Source of the DNA: GWE2-42-39 sp942493345
GTDB lineage: Bacteria; Bacteroidota; Bacteroidia; Bacteroidales; Prolixibacteraceae
NCBI GenBank assembly: GCA_942493345.1
Contig: OW818695.1
Span: forward strand, 2,852,001-2,916,000
Direction of reading: 5' to 3'
Length of the DNA: 64,000 nucleotides
Notes under the pieces: model-generated
Told to the model about the DNA's origin: nothing
Seen by the model: the letters and a program-made list of their open reading frames with translations, nothing else
The model's database searches: none
Position numbers and translations under genes: made by a program
Part shown: positions 47,960 to 57,856 of the stretch, one piece after another
Position numbering within the stretch: the first letter of the stretch is position 1
Layout: every line of letters starts with the position of its first letter

Positions 47960-49603
47960 TTAGTCGTACCGGGCAACCAGCGGCATTTTACGGCCAAAAC
48001 CAAATGCTTTTGAACTGACGCGGAGGATGGGCGGCGCCTGGAACCGTTTGTACTCATTTGTATTAACCATCCGGATTGTCCGAAGTACCGTTGTCTCGTC
48101 GAATCCTTTGGCGATGATTTCGGAGGGAGACTGGTTCAGTTCAATGTAATTGAACAGTATTTGGTCGAGCGTATCGTAATCGGGAAGTGAATCGGTGTCT
48201 TTTTGGTTGGGGCGCAACTCGGCTGACGGCGGTTTCAGAATGGTGTTTTCGGGGATGATTTCTCCGTTGCGGTTGATCCAGCGCGACATTTTAAACACGT
48301 CGGTTTTGTACACGTCGCCTAAAACAGAAAGGCCTCCGTTCATATCGCCGTAAAGGGTTCCGTAGCCAATGGCACACTCGCTTTTGTTGGTTGTGTTCAG
48401 TAAAATATTCCCAAATTTATTGGAAAGGGCCATTACCAGAATTCCACGGGTGCGTGCCTGTATGTTTTCTTCGGCAACGTCGTGTGGCAAGTCCCGGAAA
48501 ACGGGCGACAGGCTTTTCTGAAATGCATCGACGGCTTCCTGAATATTGATGATTTCGTATTGTACATCCAGATTTTTTGCCAGCGCCACGGCATCGTTCA
48601 CACTGTGGTCCGACGAAAATTTTGAAGGCATCAGCAGCACCCTGACATTTTCCCGGCCCAGCGCCTCAACGGCCAGCACCAGCACCAGCGCGGAGTCGAT
48701 GCCACCCGACAAGCCCAATGTTGCTTGCCGGAAACCCATTTTCTGAAAATAATCGCGGATACCCAATACCAGCGCTTTGTACATTTTTTCGATTGCATCG
48801 GTTGGTTTTTGCTGAAGCGAAACAATGTTTTCGGTATCGATAAGCTGAAAATCTTCTTCGAAATAGTTCATCTGAACAAGGGTTTCTCCCTGTTCGTTCA
48901 GGTAACAAGAGCCCCCGTCGAAAATAATTTCGGTTTGTGCCCCAACCTGGTTCACGTAAACGATGGGCAGATTGTAACGGATCGAATTTTTCACCAGTAT
49001 TTTCTTGCGTGCCCCTTCCTGATTATACGAGAATGGCGAGGCTGAAATATTAATGACCAGATCGGGCCCCAGTTTCGAAAGTTCTTTCAGCGGCGAAACT
49101 TGGTATAGTTTTTCTTTGCCAAATTCATTCTGTACTTCCTGCTCTTCCCACAAGTCTTCACAAACGGTAATGGCCAGCTTCCGGCCTTTGTAATCGACCA
49201 GCGAAAATTCTTTATTGGGTTCGAAATGGCGGTATTCATCAAAAATGTCGTAGGTGGGCAGCAACGATTTGTTATGGATGCTTTCCACTTTTCCGTTGTT
49301 CAGGAAGATTGCCGAGTTGTACAATGTTTTGCCCCGGCTGTCCTGGTTGATTACCGGGCTGCCAATAATGGCCGCGATGCCCTGGCAGTGAGCGGCAATC
49401 TGCTGAACTGCATTCTCTGCTTTGAAAATAAATTCTTTGCGTTCGAGCAGATCGTGCGGGTAGTAGCCCGTCACCGAAAGTTCGGAAAAAACCACCAAAT
49501 CGGCGCCCTCTTCTTTCGCCCGGAGGATGTGACGGATTATTTTCTCCGTATTTTTTTCAAAGTTACCAATGTGGTAGTTCAGTTGTGCCAGTGCAATTTT
49601 CAT
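47960..49603 (-). CDS. nadE: Glutamine-dependent NAD+ synthetase NadE
   Basis: 547 aa, two domains. N-terminal nitrilase-like glutaminase (about 1-260) with the catalytic Cys in VCEDLWEE and the Glu in FSELSVTGY. C-terminal ATP-pyrophosphatase synthetase with GLSGGIDSALVL (about 297). Makes NAD+ from deamido-NAD+, ATP and glutamine in the cytoplasm. It sits near gldB, a neighbourhood also known in Flavobacterium. Confidence 0.97.
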   Translation of the reverse strand: MKIALAQLNYHIGNFEKNTEKIIRHILRAKEEGADLVVFSELSVTGYYPHDLLERKEFIFKAENAVQQIAAHCQGIAAIIGSPVINQDSRGKTLYNSAIFLNNGKVESIHNKSLLPTYDIFDEYRHFEPNKEFSLVDYKGRKLAITVCEDLWEEQEVQNEFGKEKLYQVSPLKELSKLGPDLVINISASPFSYNQEGARKKILVKNSIRYNLPIVYVNQVGAQTEIIFDGGSCYLNEQGETLVQMNYFEEDFQLIDTENIVSLQQKPTDAIEKMYKALVLGIRDYFQKMGFRQATLGLSGGIDSALVLVLAVEALGRENVRVLLMPSKFSSDHSVNDAVALAKNLDVQYEIINIQEAVDAFQKSLSPVFRDLPHDVAEENIQARTRGILVMALSNKFGNILLNTTNKSECAIGYGTLYGDMNGGLSVLGDVYKTDVFKMSRWINRNGEIIPENTILKPPSAELRPNQKDTDSLPDYDTLDQILFNYIELNQSPSEIIAKGFDETTVLRTIRMVNTNEYKRFQAPPILRVSSKAFGFGRKMPLVARYD

Positions 49604-49742
49604 ACAAAACGGTAGTTTATCAGTCCCTGTTTTTTGTTCCTGAGATTTGTTTGTAAAAGTATAACATCCTTCAGAAAAAAAGACGGATGGCGGGTATATT
49701 TCCGGCTTGGGAAACGAAAACTTATCAGGGAAACCAAAGAGC

Positions 49743-50405
49743 CTAGAAAACGATGCCCAGTTTCAACACCAGCGAATTCATGATGGTTTTATCGGTAATA
49801 TCGGTGTTGCTGGTTGCATCGAGAAAACCGTTTTTAAAGACCATCCCGGTGGTCAATGCGTTGTTGCCACCCAGATCGAATTCGAAGCCAAGTCCTACGT
49901 TCAGTGCCAGGTTAAACATGTTTACTTCGTCGCTGATGTTGGTTCTATCCAGAACTTCATCGTTGCTGGTGCCTTTTGCCCCGATATTTATCATGCCCGA
50001 CAACCCGAATTGTCCCCAAAATGTGGTGCGGTGAAATTGGCTGGTTTTCATTTTTATGAGGGCCGGAATTTCAAGATACCGCAAATAATATTTCACTTTG
50101 GTGGCAGGTTGCAGGTATTCACCGGCAAAACGGAGCTGTTCCTGTGTATTGAATTGAAGCTGTCCGCCCGTATTGGTAATAAATATCCCCGTGCTGATTG
50201 AATATTTTTCGTTTTGGGCAACGTAGTAGTCAACATTTACGCCGAAATCATATCCTAAAACGGGTTGGCCTTTTTGTACTTCTTTGGTATCCGAACTCAT
50301 CCAGTTCAACGAGGGGCTTCCGGTAAACGACAGCTCAATGTTTGACTGGGCATGAAGCATAGAAAAAATGAAGGCCAAAAACAGGGTTGAAAGTACTCGT
50401 TTCAT
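49743..50405 (-). CDS. Outer-membrane beta-barrel protein (PorT-like)
   Basis: 220 aa with signal peptide (about 1-19, SMLHAQ). Alternating strands typical of small porin-family barrels follow, including LGYDFGVNVDYYV and ALNVGLGFEFDLGG, ending in aromatic VF. Function unknown. Confidence 0.8.
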   Translation of the reverse strand: MKRVLSTLFLAFIFSMLHAQSNIELSFTGSPSLNWMSSDTKEVQKGQPVLGYDFGVNVDYYVAQNEKYSISTGIFITNTGGQLQFNTQEQLRFAGEYLQPATKVKYYLRYLEIPALIKMKTSQFHRTTFWGQFGLSGMINIGAKGTSNDEVLDRTNISDEVNMFNLALNVGLGFEFDLGGNNALTTGMVFKNGFLDATSNTDITDKTIMNSLVLKLGIVF

Positions 50406-50548
50406 CTTCTGAATTTTAATTGTTTTAAAAACAAACGTCGAAGCCGGGCAATTTTGTATTATACAAATCTCGAATATTAATTTTAATTAGGCAATAAAAA
50501 TATCTTTGCATCGTACAATGAGTAATAAAATTATGAATTGAACTTGAG

Positions 50549-51544
50549 ATGAAAAGACCTGTTTTTTTTGTTTTGCTTTTCCTTGCGGGACTTTCCTGTT
50601 CCCGGAATCCGTTGAAAATTGATGTTTCGAACATTTCTTTGGATTTGAAAATCGATCATTTTGAAAAAGATTTGGCAGGTTTGCCTGTCGATTCGGCAAA
50701 AATTAATTTCCTGACCACGAAATATGGTGAGTTTTTCGACATTTTTACCCGAAGGATGATCTGGATTGGTGGCCCGGAAGATGAAAATTTTACGGCCGAC
50801 CTGCAAAAATTTGCTACCGATACTCTGATTACAAAACTGAATGGGCTGGTTGCTGAAAGAATTGATTTCGAAAGGTTGCAGGCCGATTTGGAAACGGCAT
50901 TCAAACATTATAAATTCTATTTTCCTGAAAAAGAAATACCCCGGATAGTGAGTTGCGTTTCAGGTTTCAATCAGTCGGTGGTGACGGCCGACAAGCTGAT
51001 TGGCATCAGTCTCGATAAGTTTCTGGGAGGCGACAGTCCGTACTATTTGCGGCTAGGTTTGCCTGAATACAAACGCCGGCGAATGAATCCCGAAAATATT
51101 TTGCCGGAAACCATGATGGCCTGGGCCGCTACCGAATTTCCCAAAACCGACGAGGGTTCGAACCTGCTCAGCAATATTATTTACCAGGGCAAACTGATGT
51201 ATTTTCTGGATGCCATGCTGCCCTCGGCACACGACAGTCTGAAAATTGGCTATACCGAAAAACAACTTGATTTCTGCTCCAAAAGCGAGGAAAGCATGTG
51301 GGCATTTCTGGCCGGGCATAAATTGTTGTTTTCAAACCAGCGCATGGATGTGAAACGTTACGTTGACGATGGTCCGTTCACGAATTCGTTTACCAACGAG
51401 TCGCCCGGGCGCACCGGGGTCTGGCTGGGCTGGCAGATCGTCAGGGCGTACATGAAAAAGAATCCCGAAACGAGCCTGTCGCAACTGATGCAGAATCAAA
51501 ACTATCAGGAAATACTCAGTAATTCGGGCTATCAGCCGGGATAG
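50549..51544 (+). CDS. gldB: Gliding-motility lipoprotein GldB
   Basis: 331 aa. Lipoprotein leader with GLSC (Cys at 17). The GldB family pattern continues to the end: NISLDLKIDHFEKDL, then YYLRLGLPEYKRRRMNPENI, and PGRTGVWLGWQIVRAYMKKNPE. In Flavobacterium GldB is needed for gliding and is followed by gldC; here guaA follows instead. Many non-gliding Bacteroidota carry the gene too. Confidence 0.9.
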   Translation: MKRPVFFVLLFLAGLSCSRNPLKIDVSNISLDLKIDHFEKDLAGLPVDSAKINFLTTKYGEFFDIFTRRMIWIGGPEDENFTADLQKFATDTLITKLNGLVAERIDFERLQADLETAFKHYKFYFPEKEIPRIVSCVSGFNQSVVTADKLIGISLDKFLGGDSPYYLRLGLPEYKRRRMNPENILPETMMAWAATEFPKTDEGSNLLSNIIYQGKLMYFLDAMLPSAHDSLKIGYTEKQLDFCSKSEESMWAFLAGHKLLFSNQRMDVKRYVDDGPFTNSFTNESPGRTGVWLGWQIVRAYMKKNPETSLSQLMQNQNYQEILSNSGYQPG

Positions 51545-51618
51545 CAATCATTATTTTATCAATTTATTACCTTCTGGCTGAACCGCAGTTTAAACCGGGG
51601 GCACTTCTGTTTTTTATT

Positions 51619-51626
51619 TATCTTTG
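51619..51626 (+). promoter_or_regulatory. -7 box upstream of guaA
   Basis: TATCTTTG fits TAnnTTTG; no good -33 at 19-21 bp. It leaves a leader of about 95 nt before guaA. Confidence 0.4.
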
Positions 51627-51728
51627 CGCCATCGTAAATGTTTTTTTGAAGGACAATATCACATGATTGACAGTCTTCTAATAAAGAAAATTGTCGATCA
51701 TCAATAATAAATTATCAATCCAAAGCCC

Positions 51729-53258
51729 ATGCAGGAAAAAATTTTGATACTCGACTTCGGTTCTCAATACACACAGTTGATAGGCCGGAAAATAAGGGAG
51801 TTAAATGTTTATTGCGAAATCCACCCGTTCAATCATTTCCCGGAAATCGACGAAACGGTAAAAGGAGTGGTACTATCGGGAAGTCCTTTTTCGGTGCGCG
51901 ATGCCAATGCGCCACGGCCCGATTTGTCGGCCATTAAAGGGAAACTGCCATTGCTGGGTGTTTGCTACGGGGCACAATACTTATCGCATTTTTACGGGGG
52001 CGAAGTGATGTCGTGCAATTCGCGCGAATACGGCCGGGCCAACCTGGGCTTTGTCGATCAGTCGAACGAACTTTTTAAAGGTGTCAGCCTGAATACGCAG
52101 GTGTGGATGTCGCACGGCGATACCATCGAGAAGATGCCTGCCAACTACAAAATAATTGCCAGCACGGCCGACGTGAAAAATGCCGCCTATAAAATTGAAG
52201 GCGAGGCAACCTGGGCCATTCAGTTTCACCCCGAAGTGTACCATACCACCGAAGGCAGGCAACTGCTTACCAATTTTGTAGTCGGTATTTGCGGCTGCAA
52301 ACAGGACTGGACACCCGATTCGTTTATCGAAACAACGGTTGCCCAACTGAAGGCGAAACTTGGCAACGACAAAGTGGTGCTGGGTTTGTCGGGCGGCGTC
52401 GATTCGACGGTGGCCGGAGTACTGCTGAACAAGGCTATCGGTAAAAACCTGACCTGTATTTTTGTAGACAATGGTTTGCTACGGAAAAATGAGTTCGAAA
52501 ATGTACTCGATTCGTACAAATACATGGGGCTGAATGTAATCGGGGTCGATGCCAAACAGAAATTCTGGAACGACCTGACCGGGGTTACTGAACCTGAAAA
52601 GAAACGCAAAATTATTGGCCGCGACTTTATCGAGGTGTTCGACGAAGAAGCGCACAAAATACAGGATGTAAAATGGCTGGGACAGGGGACAATTTACCCC
52701 GATGTAATTGAATCGGTTTCGGTAAACGGCCCGTCGGCTACCATCAAATCGCACCACAACGTGGGCGGACTTCCTGCCAAAATGAAACTGAAAGTGGTGG
52801 AACCGCTGAACCTTCTTTTTAAAGATGAGGTTCGCCGGGTAGGGCGTGCTTTGGGTATCAAACCGGAACTGCTGGGCCGCCATCCGTTTCCGGGGCCGGG
52901 ACTTGGAATCCGCATCCTCAGCGATGTGACTCCTGAAAAAGTGCGCATCCTACAGGAAGCCGATGCCATTTTCGTAAACGGACTGAAAGAATGGGGCTTG
53001 TACGACAAAGTGTGGCAGGCCGGCGTGATGCTGTTGCCGGTGCAGTCGGTGGGTGTAATGGGCGACGAACGAACCTACGAAAACGTGGTTGCCCTGCGTG
53101 CCGTGGCTTCAACCGATGGAATGACCGCCGACTGGGTTCATCTTCCGTACGATTTTTTGGCAAAAATGTCGAACGAAATCATCAACAAAGTTCGGGGCAT
53201 CAACCGCGTAGTTTACGACATCAGCTCGAAACCGCCGGCAACTATTGAGTGGGAATAA
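51729..53258 (+). CDS. guaA: GMP synthase (glutamine-hydrolysing) GuaA
   Basis: 509 aa. Class I glutamine amidotransferase domain with GVCYGAQ nucleophile (about residue 79) and the HPEVYHT His/Glu pair. ATP-pyrophosphatase domain with GLSGGVDSTV at about 220. C-terminal dimerisation domain ends in PPATIEWE. Converts XMP to GMP. Followed by a strong terminator. Confidence 0.98.
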   Translation: MQEKILILDFGSQYTQLIGRKIRELNVYCEIHPFNHFPEIDETVKGVVLSGSPFSVRDANAPRPDLSAIKGKLPLLGVCYGAQYLSHFYGGEVMSCNSREYGRANLGFVDQSNELFKGVSLNTQVWMSHGDTIEKMPANYKIIASTADVKNAAYKIEGEATWAIQFHPEVYHTTEGRQLLTNFVVGICGCKQDWTPDSFIETTVAQLKAKLGNDKVVLGLSGGVDSTVAGVLLNKAIGKNLTCIFVDNGLLRKNEFENVLDSYKYMGLNVIGVDAKQKFWNDLTGVTEPEKKRKIIGRDFIEVFDEEAHKIQDVKWLGQGTIYPDVIESVSVNGPSATIKSHHNVGGLPAKMKLKVVEPLNLLFKDEVRRVGRALGIKPELLGRHPFPGPGLGIRILSDVTPEKVRILQEADAIFVNGLKEWGLYDKVWQAGVMLLPVQSVGVMGDERTYENVVALRAVASTDGMTADWVHLPYDFLAKMSNEIINKVRGINRVVYDISSKPPATIEWE

Positions 53259-53280
53259 TTTTCAAGAAGAAATACGTGTA

Positions 53281-53313
53281 AAATCCCGGGGATGAACTCT
53301 TCGGGATTTTTTT
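53281..53313 (+). terminator. guaA terminator
   Basis: Stem AAATCCCG (53281-53288) / CGGGATTT (53302-53309) followed by a run of Ts. Confidence 0.9.
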
Positions 53314-53395
53314 GCATTGCAGCCCTTCTTTGCACAAACTGATTGGATGAATTTCGAGTCATCTGATCAGGAAAAGCGACAGCCTTCTTTTTTCT

Positions 53396-54793
53396 CTATT
53401 CTTTTTTTGAATATTTCCTTTTCAGGAAAAGATAGACCGGAATGCCTGACAGAATAAGAATCATGCCGATGGCTGCTTCGCGGGGCCGGGTAATAATTGT
53501 ATTGAAAAACAAGCCAATACAGAAGAGGATGAAAAAGGCCGGCACAATCGGGTAGCCCCATACTTTGTAAGGGCGGTGCGCATCGGGCATTTTGCGTCGC
53601 AAAATAAATACACCCAACGAAGTGGCCCCGTAAAATATAAAGACGGCAAAAATAATCATATCGGTCAACTGATCGAAAGTTCCGGACAAAACCAGCGCCG
53701 AAGCCCATATTCCCTGCCACAACAGCGAATTGCCGGGTACATTGTTTTTATTTAGTTTCGCAATACCCGAAAAGAAAAGCCGTTCACGGGCCATCGCATA
53801 ATAGGGGCGGGCGCCGGTAAGAATACTGGCGTTGGTGCAACCCAGCGTAGCAACCAGTATCAGCAACGAAATAAATAGCACACCACTTGTTCCCCAGAAG
53901 TTTCGGACCGCCTCAACGGCCGCAATCTGATTGCCCGAATTATGAATGGCCTCCAGTTGCGGAATGGACAAAAGAGAAATATAGGTCAGATTGACCAGCA
54001 GATAAATGAAAATCACCACCAAAACTCCAATCACAATTCCTTTCGGGATATTTCGGTTTGGATTTTTTACTTCTCCACCGATAAATCCCACAGAAACCCA
54101 TCCCTGGTATGCCCAGAAGGCTGCCAGCATAGCGGTAAAAAACGAAGAGAGCGTAACCGCTCCGCTTTTTAGTTCGCTGAGATGAATATAATTTGCTGGT
54201 TGAGAAGATTTGCTGCTAAACCCAAAGAAAACGATTACAAAAAGCCCGAGGCATACCGACAACAGGATGGCTTTACTGACCCCGGCCCCGCTTTTTAAGC
54301 CTGAGATATTGAGGAATGTTAAAAGTAAAATCAGCAAAATGGCGGTCAGTTTGACCCCAAAATCCTGAAAAGGAAAGAAAACGCCACCGATCGAAAAATC
54401 ATACAGCGAAGGAAAAATCTCGGGAAGGGGCATGATGCTGTTCAGCGACTGGGCAAAAATATAAGCCAACGAAGAAATTGTAGCCGTTTGAATGACTGTA
54501 AATAGCGACCAGCCGTATAGAAATGCGAAAAAACGGTTGTAAATTTTTTTGAAATAGACGAAATCGCCCCCTGTATCGGCCAGCAATCCGGCAATTTCTG
54601 CATTGCTCAATGCCCCGAAGAGCGTGATTATTCCTCCGATAATCCATGCCAGTAGTATCCACGAAGAGGAGTGAAGTTCTGCCGCCATCGGGGCAACTTT
54701 TTTAAATACTCCCGAACCAATGATGTTTGCAATTACAAAAATAATGACGTAGCCTAACCCGAGCGTTCTGACCAAATTTCTTTGATTATTCAT
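53396..54793 (-). CDS. APC-superfamily amino-acid permease
   Basis: 465 aa with about 12 membrane segments. The first helix holds IIGSGVFKK, the backbone-binding glycine motif of APC transporters. The FFTAMLAAFWAYQGW helix 6-type segment is conserved. Inner-membrane uptake or exchange of an amino acid; the substrate cannot be told. Confidence 0.92.
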   Translation of the reverse strand: MNNQRNLVRTLGLGYVIIFVIANIIGSGVFKKVAPMAAELHSSSWILLAWIIGGIITLFGALSNAEIAGLLADTGGDFVYFKKIYNRFFAFLYGWSLFTVIQTATISSLAYIFAQSLNSIMPLPEIFPSLYDFSIGGVFFPFQDFGVKLTAILLILLLTFLNISGLKSGAGVSKAILLSVCLGLFVIVFFGFSSKSSQPANYIHLSELKSGAVTLSSFFTAMLAAFWAYQGWVSVGFIGGEVKNPNRNIPKGIVIGVLVVIFIYLLVNLTYISLLSIPQLEAIHNSGNQIAAVEAVRNFWGTSGVLFISLLILVATLGCTNASILTGARPYYAMARERLFFSGIAKLNKNNVPGNSLLWQGIWASALVLSGTFDQLTDMIIFAVFIFYGATSLGVFILRRKMPDAHRPYKVWGYPIVPAFFILFCIGLFFNTIITRPREAAIGMILILSGIPVYLFLKRKYSKKE

Positions 54794-54970
54794 AAAACGT
54801 TAAAAGGTAAATGAAGGCTTGAAATTAGTAAATAAGTTCAATTTTGAGGACAAAAAATTTATTTCGAGTGAAATCAGCAAAAAAGGATCGTAGCTAATCG
54901 TCGTGTGAAAATAAAAAATCAGGAAAAAGTAAATTTTTTGTCCTTTTCAGAACAACGGTTTTTACTCGTA

Positions 54971-56419
54971 TTATTTCTTCCAGAAAGCAGGAGAGAACAA
55001 TACCAGTACGGTAAATAATTCGAGACGACCAAGCAGCATTATAAACGAAAGGAACCACTTTCCGAAAGGTGCAACATGGGCGAAATTTCCTGCGGGCCCC
55101 ATCAAACCAAGACCCGGGCCAATATTACCAAGGCAGGTTGCCACGGCTCCCATCGACGATTCCATATCGGGTTCTACCAACGTAAAAATAATGGTGCTAA
55201 GGAAAAACACAATAAAATAGAAAATGAAAAATGCTAACACATTGTTAATGATCGGGTCCGACACTGCATGTTTATTATACCTGACCGGGATCACGGCACT
55301 GGGATGAATCAAGCGGCGAAGCTCATAATAACTGTTTTTTATCAACAGCACAATTCGCATGATTTTTACACCACCCCCGGTAGAACCTGCACTCCCTCCA
55401 AAAAAGAAAAGGGCGAAAAGCAAGATAACTAAAATCGGTTTCCATAGCATATAATCAGTCGTTGCAAAACCGGTGGTTGTAATTATCGAGACAACTTGGA
55501 ATAGGGCATTTCTGAACACTTTTTCGACCCCCAGCTGAGTAGAAAACAACAAACCAATAAATATCAGGAGTGTAAACCCCACGATGAAGAGACTATAATA
55601 TTTGAATTCCTCATCTTGAGCTAATTTTTTAAAATTCCCGGTTAGGGCACAATACAAAAGCGTAAAATTAGATCCGGCAATAAACATGAAAAGGATAATT
55701 ACATAATCGATGTAAGCCGAATCCCAGTATGCGATGCTTGCCTGTTTCGTTGAATATCCGCCGGTTGCCATGGTTGCAAACGAATGATTGATGGCATCGA
55801 AAAGCGACATGCCTCCGATCCACAACAGTATGGTTTCAATGAGCGTGAACAAAATATAAATAGCCCAAAGATTTTTTGCCGTCTGGCTGATTTTCGGACT
55901 CAGTTTATCGGGGATCGGACCGGGAACTTCGGCAGCAAAAAGCTGCATCCCGCCAATGCCAAACAAAGGTAAAACAGCCAGGCTGAGTACAATAATTCCC
56001 ATACCACCCAGCCAATGGGTTAAACTTCGCCAGAAAAGAATTCCATGCGGAAGCGCTTCAATATTGTTTAAAACGGAGGCTCCGGTAGTGGTAAATCCCG
56101 ACATGGTTTCGAAAAATGCGTCGGTTAGTGAGGGAATTGAGCCTGAAAAAATAAATGGAAGGCTGCCAAAGAAGGAAAAAATAATCCAAACCAAGCTCAC
56201 AATCAAAAAACCTTCGCGTTTTCCGATATCCTTTTTTGCATTCCGGAAAGGGATTACGGTGAGTGCTCCGATGCCTATGCATAGTAATGCGGAATAAATA
56301 AACGATGCAGCATCAGGTCCTCCGTAGATAAGACTTACCAGAAGCGAGAGGAGCATGAAAAAACCTTCTACAATAAGAAGAAAACCGAGTATCTTCAGGA
56401 CTATCTTTATATTCAGCAT
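54971..56419 (-). CDS. trkH: Potassium uptake protein TrkH
   Basis: 482 aa, four pore-loop repeats; TTTGASV, ATGGYS, TTTGFA and GNIGPGL are the selectivity-filter segments. Inner-membrane K+ channel subunit gated by TrkA, whose gene lies 19 bp upstream in the same operon. Confidence 0.96.
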   Translation of the reverse strand: MLNIKIVLKILGFLLIVEGFFMLLSLLVSLIYGGPDAASFIYSALLCIGIGALTVIPFRNAKKDIGKREGFLIVSLVWIIFSFFGSLPFIFSGSIPSLTDAFFETMSGFTTTGASVLNNIEALPHGILFWRSLTHWLGGMGIIVLSLAVLPLFGIGGMQLFAAEVPGPIPDKLSPKISQTAKNLWAIYILFTLIETILLWIGGMSLFDAINHSFATMATGGYSTKQASIAYWDSAYIDYVIILFMFIAGSNFTLLYCALTGNFKKLAQDEEFKYYSLFIVGFTLLIFIGLLFSTQLGVEKVFRNALFQVVSIITTTGFATTDYMLWKPILVILLFALFFFGGSAGSTGGGVKIMRIVLLIKNSYYELRRLIHPSAVIPVRYNKHAVSDPIINNVLAFFIFYFIVFFLSTIIFTLVEPDMESSMGAVATCLGNIGPGLGLMGPAGNFAHVAPFGKWFLSFIMLLGRLELFTVLVLFSPAFWKK

Positions 56420-56438
56420 AAACGTGAAAAACTATGTT

Positions 56439-57773
56439 TTATTTAAAAAACTTATCCAGTTTACTCATTGCAGTGGGTAATGCAAAAACAACAACATTGT
56501 CGCCTTCAACAATCTGCGTATCGCCGGTAGCGACAAATCCATGATTACCCCGGATAAACCCGCCAATAATTGCGTCGGAGGGAAACGACAGATCCCGGAT
56601 CGGTTTTTTCGTGATTTTTGAGTCTCCTTTTACAATAAACTCGATTACTTCGGCATCGCTGGCGGTCAAACATTTCACATGGGTTACCGAAGGGCCAACA
56701 GTGTATTTGTAAATATAACTCGCTGCCAAAAGTTTTTTATTGATCAGGCTCCCAATGTCCATACTTTCGGCAATATCCATAAAATCGATGTTTTCGACTT
56801 CGGCGATGGTCCGTTTCACTCCCATAGTTTTTGCCAGGTGGCACGAAAGAATATTGGTTTCGGAGTTGCCCGTAACCGCAATGAAAGCATCCATCCGTTC
56901 AATCCGTTCTTCCTTCAGAAGGTCAAGATTTCGGCCATCGCCATGAATTACCAGGGCATTTTCCAGGCGGTCGGCCACTTTCTGGCTACGCTCTCTGTCT
57001 ATTTCAATGATTTTTATATTGTATTGGTCACCCATTTTTTCGGCTGTCCGCAAAGCAATTCGGCTTCCTCCCATGATCATGACATTCTTAACCGCGAATA
57101 TTTCTTTTCCGGTCATTTGAAAAACATCATTCTGATATTCTTTTGGAGCCATGAAGAAAACAATATCCCCGTTTTTTATGGAGTCACTCCCGTTGGGAAT
57201 AATTGTTTTATGTTCCCGGTTGATGGCAACAGCGCGAATATGTTCGGTTTGATTGGAAACTTCTTCAAAGGTGTGGTTTACAATAGGTGCATTTCCCCTG
57301 ATTTTTATCCCGTACAACATGAGCTTTCCTTCTGAGAATTCGATCTGCTGGCGGGTTCCTACCTGTTTAATGGACGCAATAATTTCTTTGGCTGCGAGGC
57401 TCTCCGGATATATTAGTTCATCAATGCCCATACCCCGGAGTTTTTCCATGTTTTTTTCGTGCAAATATTCTCCGTTATTGATCCTGGCAATGGTTTTTTT
57501 TGCTCCCATATCCTTTGCCAGAATACAGGCAAAAATATTTCGGTCTTCGTAAGGAGTAACCGCAATGAATAAGTCGGCTTTCGGGCTTCCTGCTTCCTTC
57601 AAATCCTTAAAGGAATTAGCATGGCCAATCAGAGTCAGCAAATCAAGCTGATTTGCTATTTGCTGCAATTTTTCAGGGTCATCATCCAATAAAACGATGT
57701 CGTGTTTTTCTTTACTAAGCATCTTAGCCAGATGCGTTCCAACTTCCCCTGCGCCTACAATAACTATTTTCAT
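56439..57773 (-). CDS. trkA: Potassium uptake regulator TrkA
   Basis: 444 aa made of two RCK units: TrkA_N with VGAGEVGTHLA at 5-15 and a second nucleotide-binding start MIMGGSRIALRTA near 231, each followed by a TrkA_C domain. Cytoplasmic NAD(H)/ATP-sensing partner of TrkH. Confidence 0.96.
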   Translation of the reverse strand: MKIVIVGAGEVGTHLAKMLSKEKHDIVLLDDDPEKLQQIANQLDLLTLIGHANSFKDLKEAGSPKADLFIAVTPYEDRNIFACILAKDMGAKKTIARINNGEYLHEKNMEKLRGMGIDELIYPESLAAKEIIASIKQVGTRQQIEFSEGKLMLYGIKIRGNAPIVNHTFEEVSNQTEHIRAVAINREHKTIIPNGSDSIKNGDIVFFMAPKEYQNDVFQMTGKEIFAVKNVMIMGGSRIALRTAEKMGDQYNIKIIEIDRERSQKVADRLENALVIHGDGRNLDLLKEERIERMDAFIAVTGNSETNILSCHLAKTMGVKRTIAEVENIDFMDIAESMDIGSLINKKLLAASYIYKYTVGPSVTHVKCLTASDAEVIEFIVKGDSKITKKPIRDLSFPSDAIIGGFIRGNHGFVATGDTQIVEGDNVVVFALPTAMSKLDKFFK

Positions 57774-57856
57774 TGTCTATCAGTTCTTTCAAAAATTTAG
57801 CGAAGCAAAGTAATAACAAAACTTCAAATGGCGCGCAAATTTTTTTAAATTCTATA

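Noticed and set aside
48546..49615. Long open frames opposite nadE, guaA, comEC and other chromosomal genes
   Set aside because: They are antisense shadows of well-supported genes and carry no recognisable domains.
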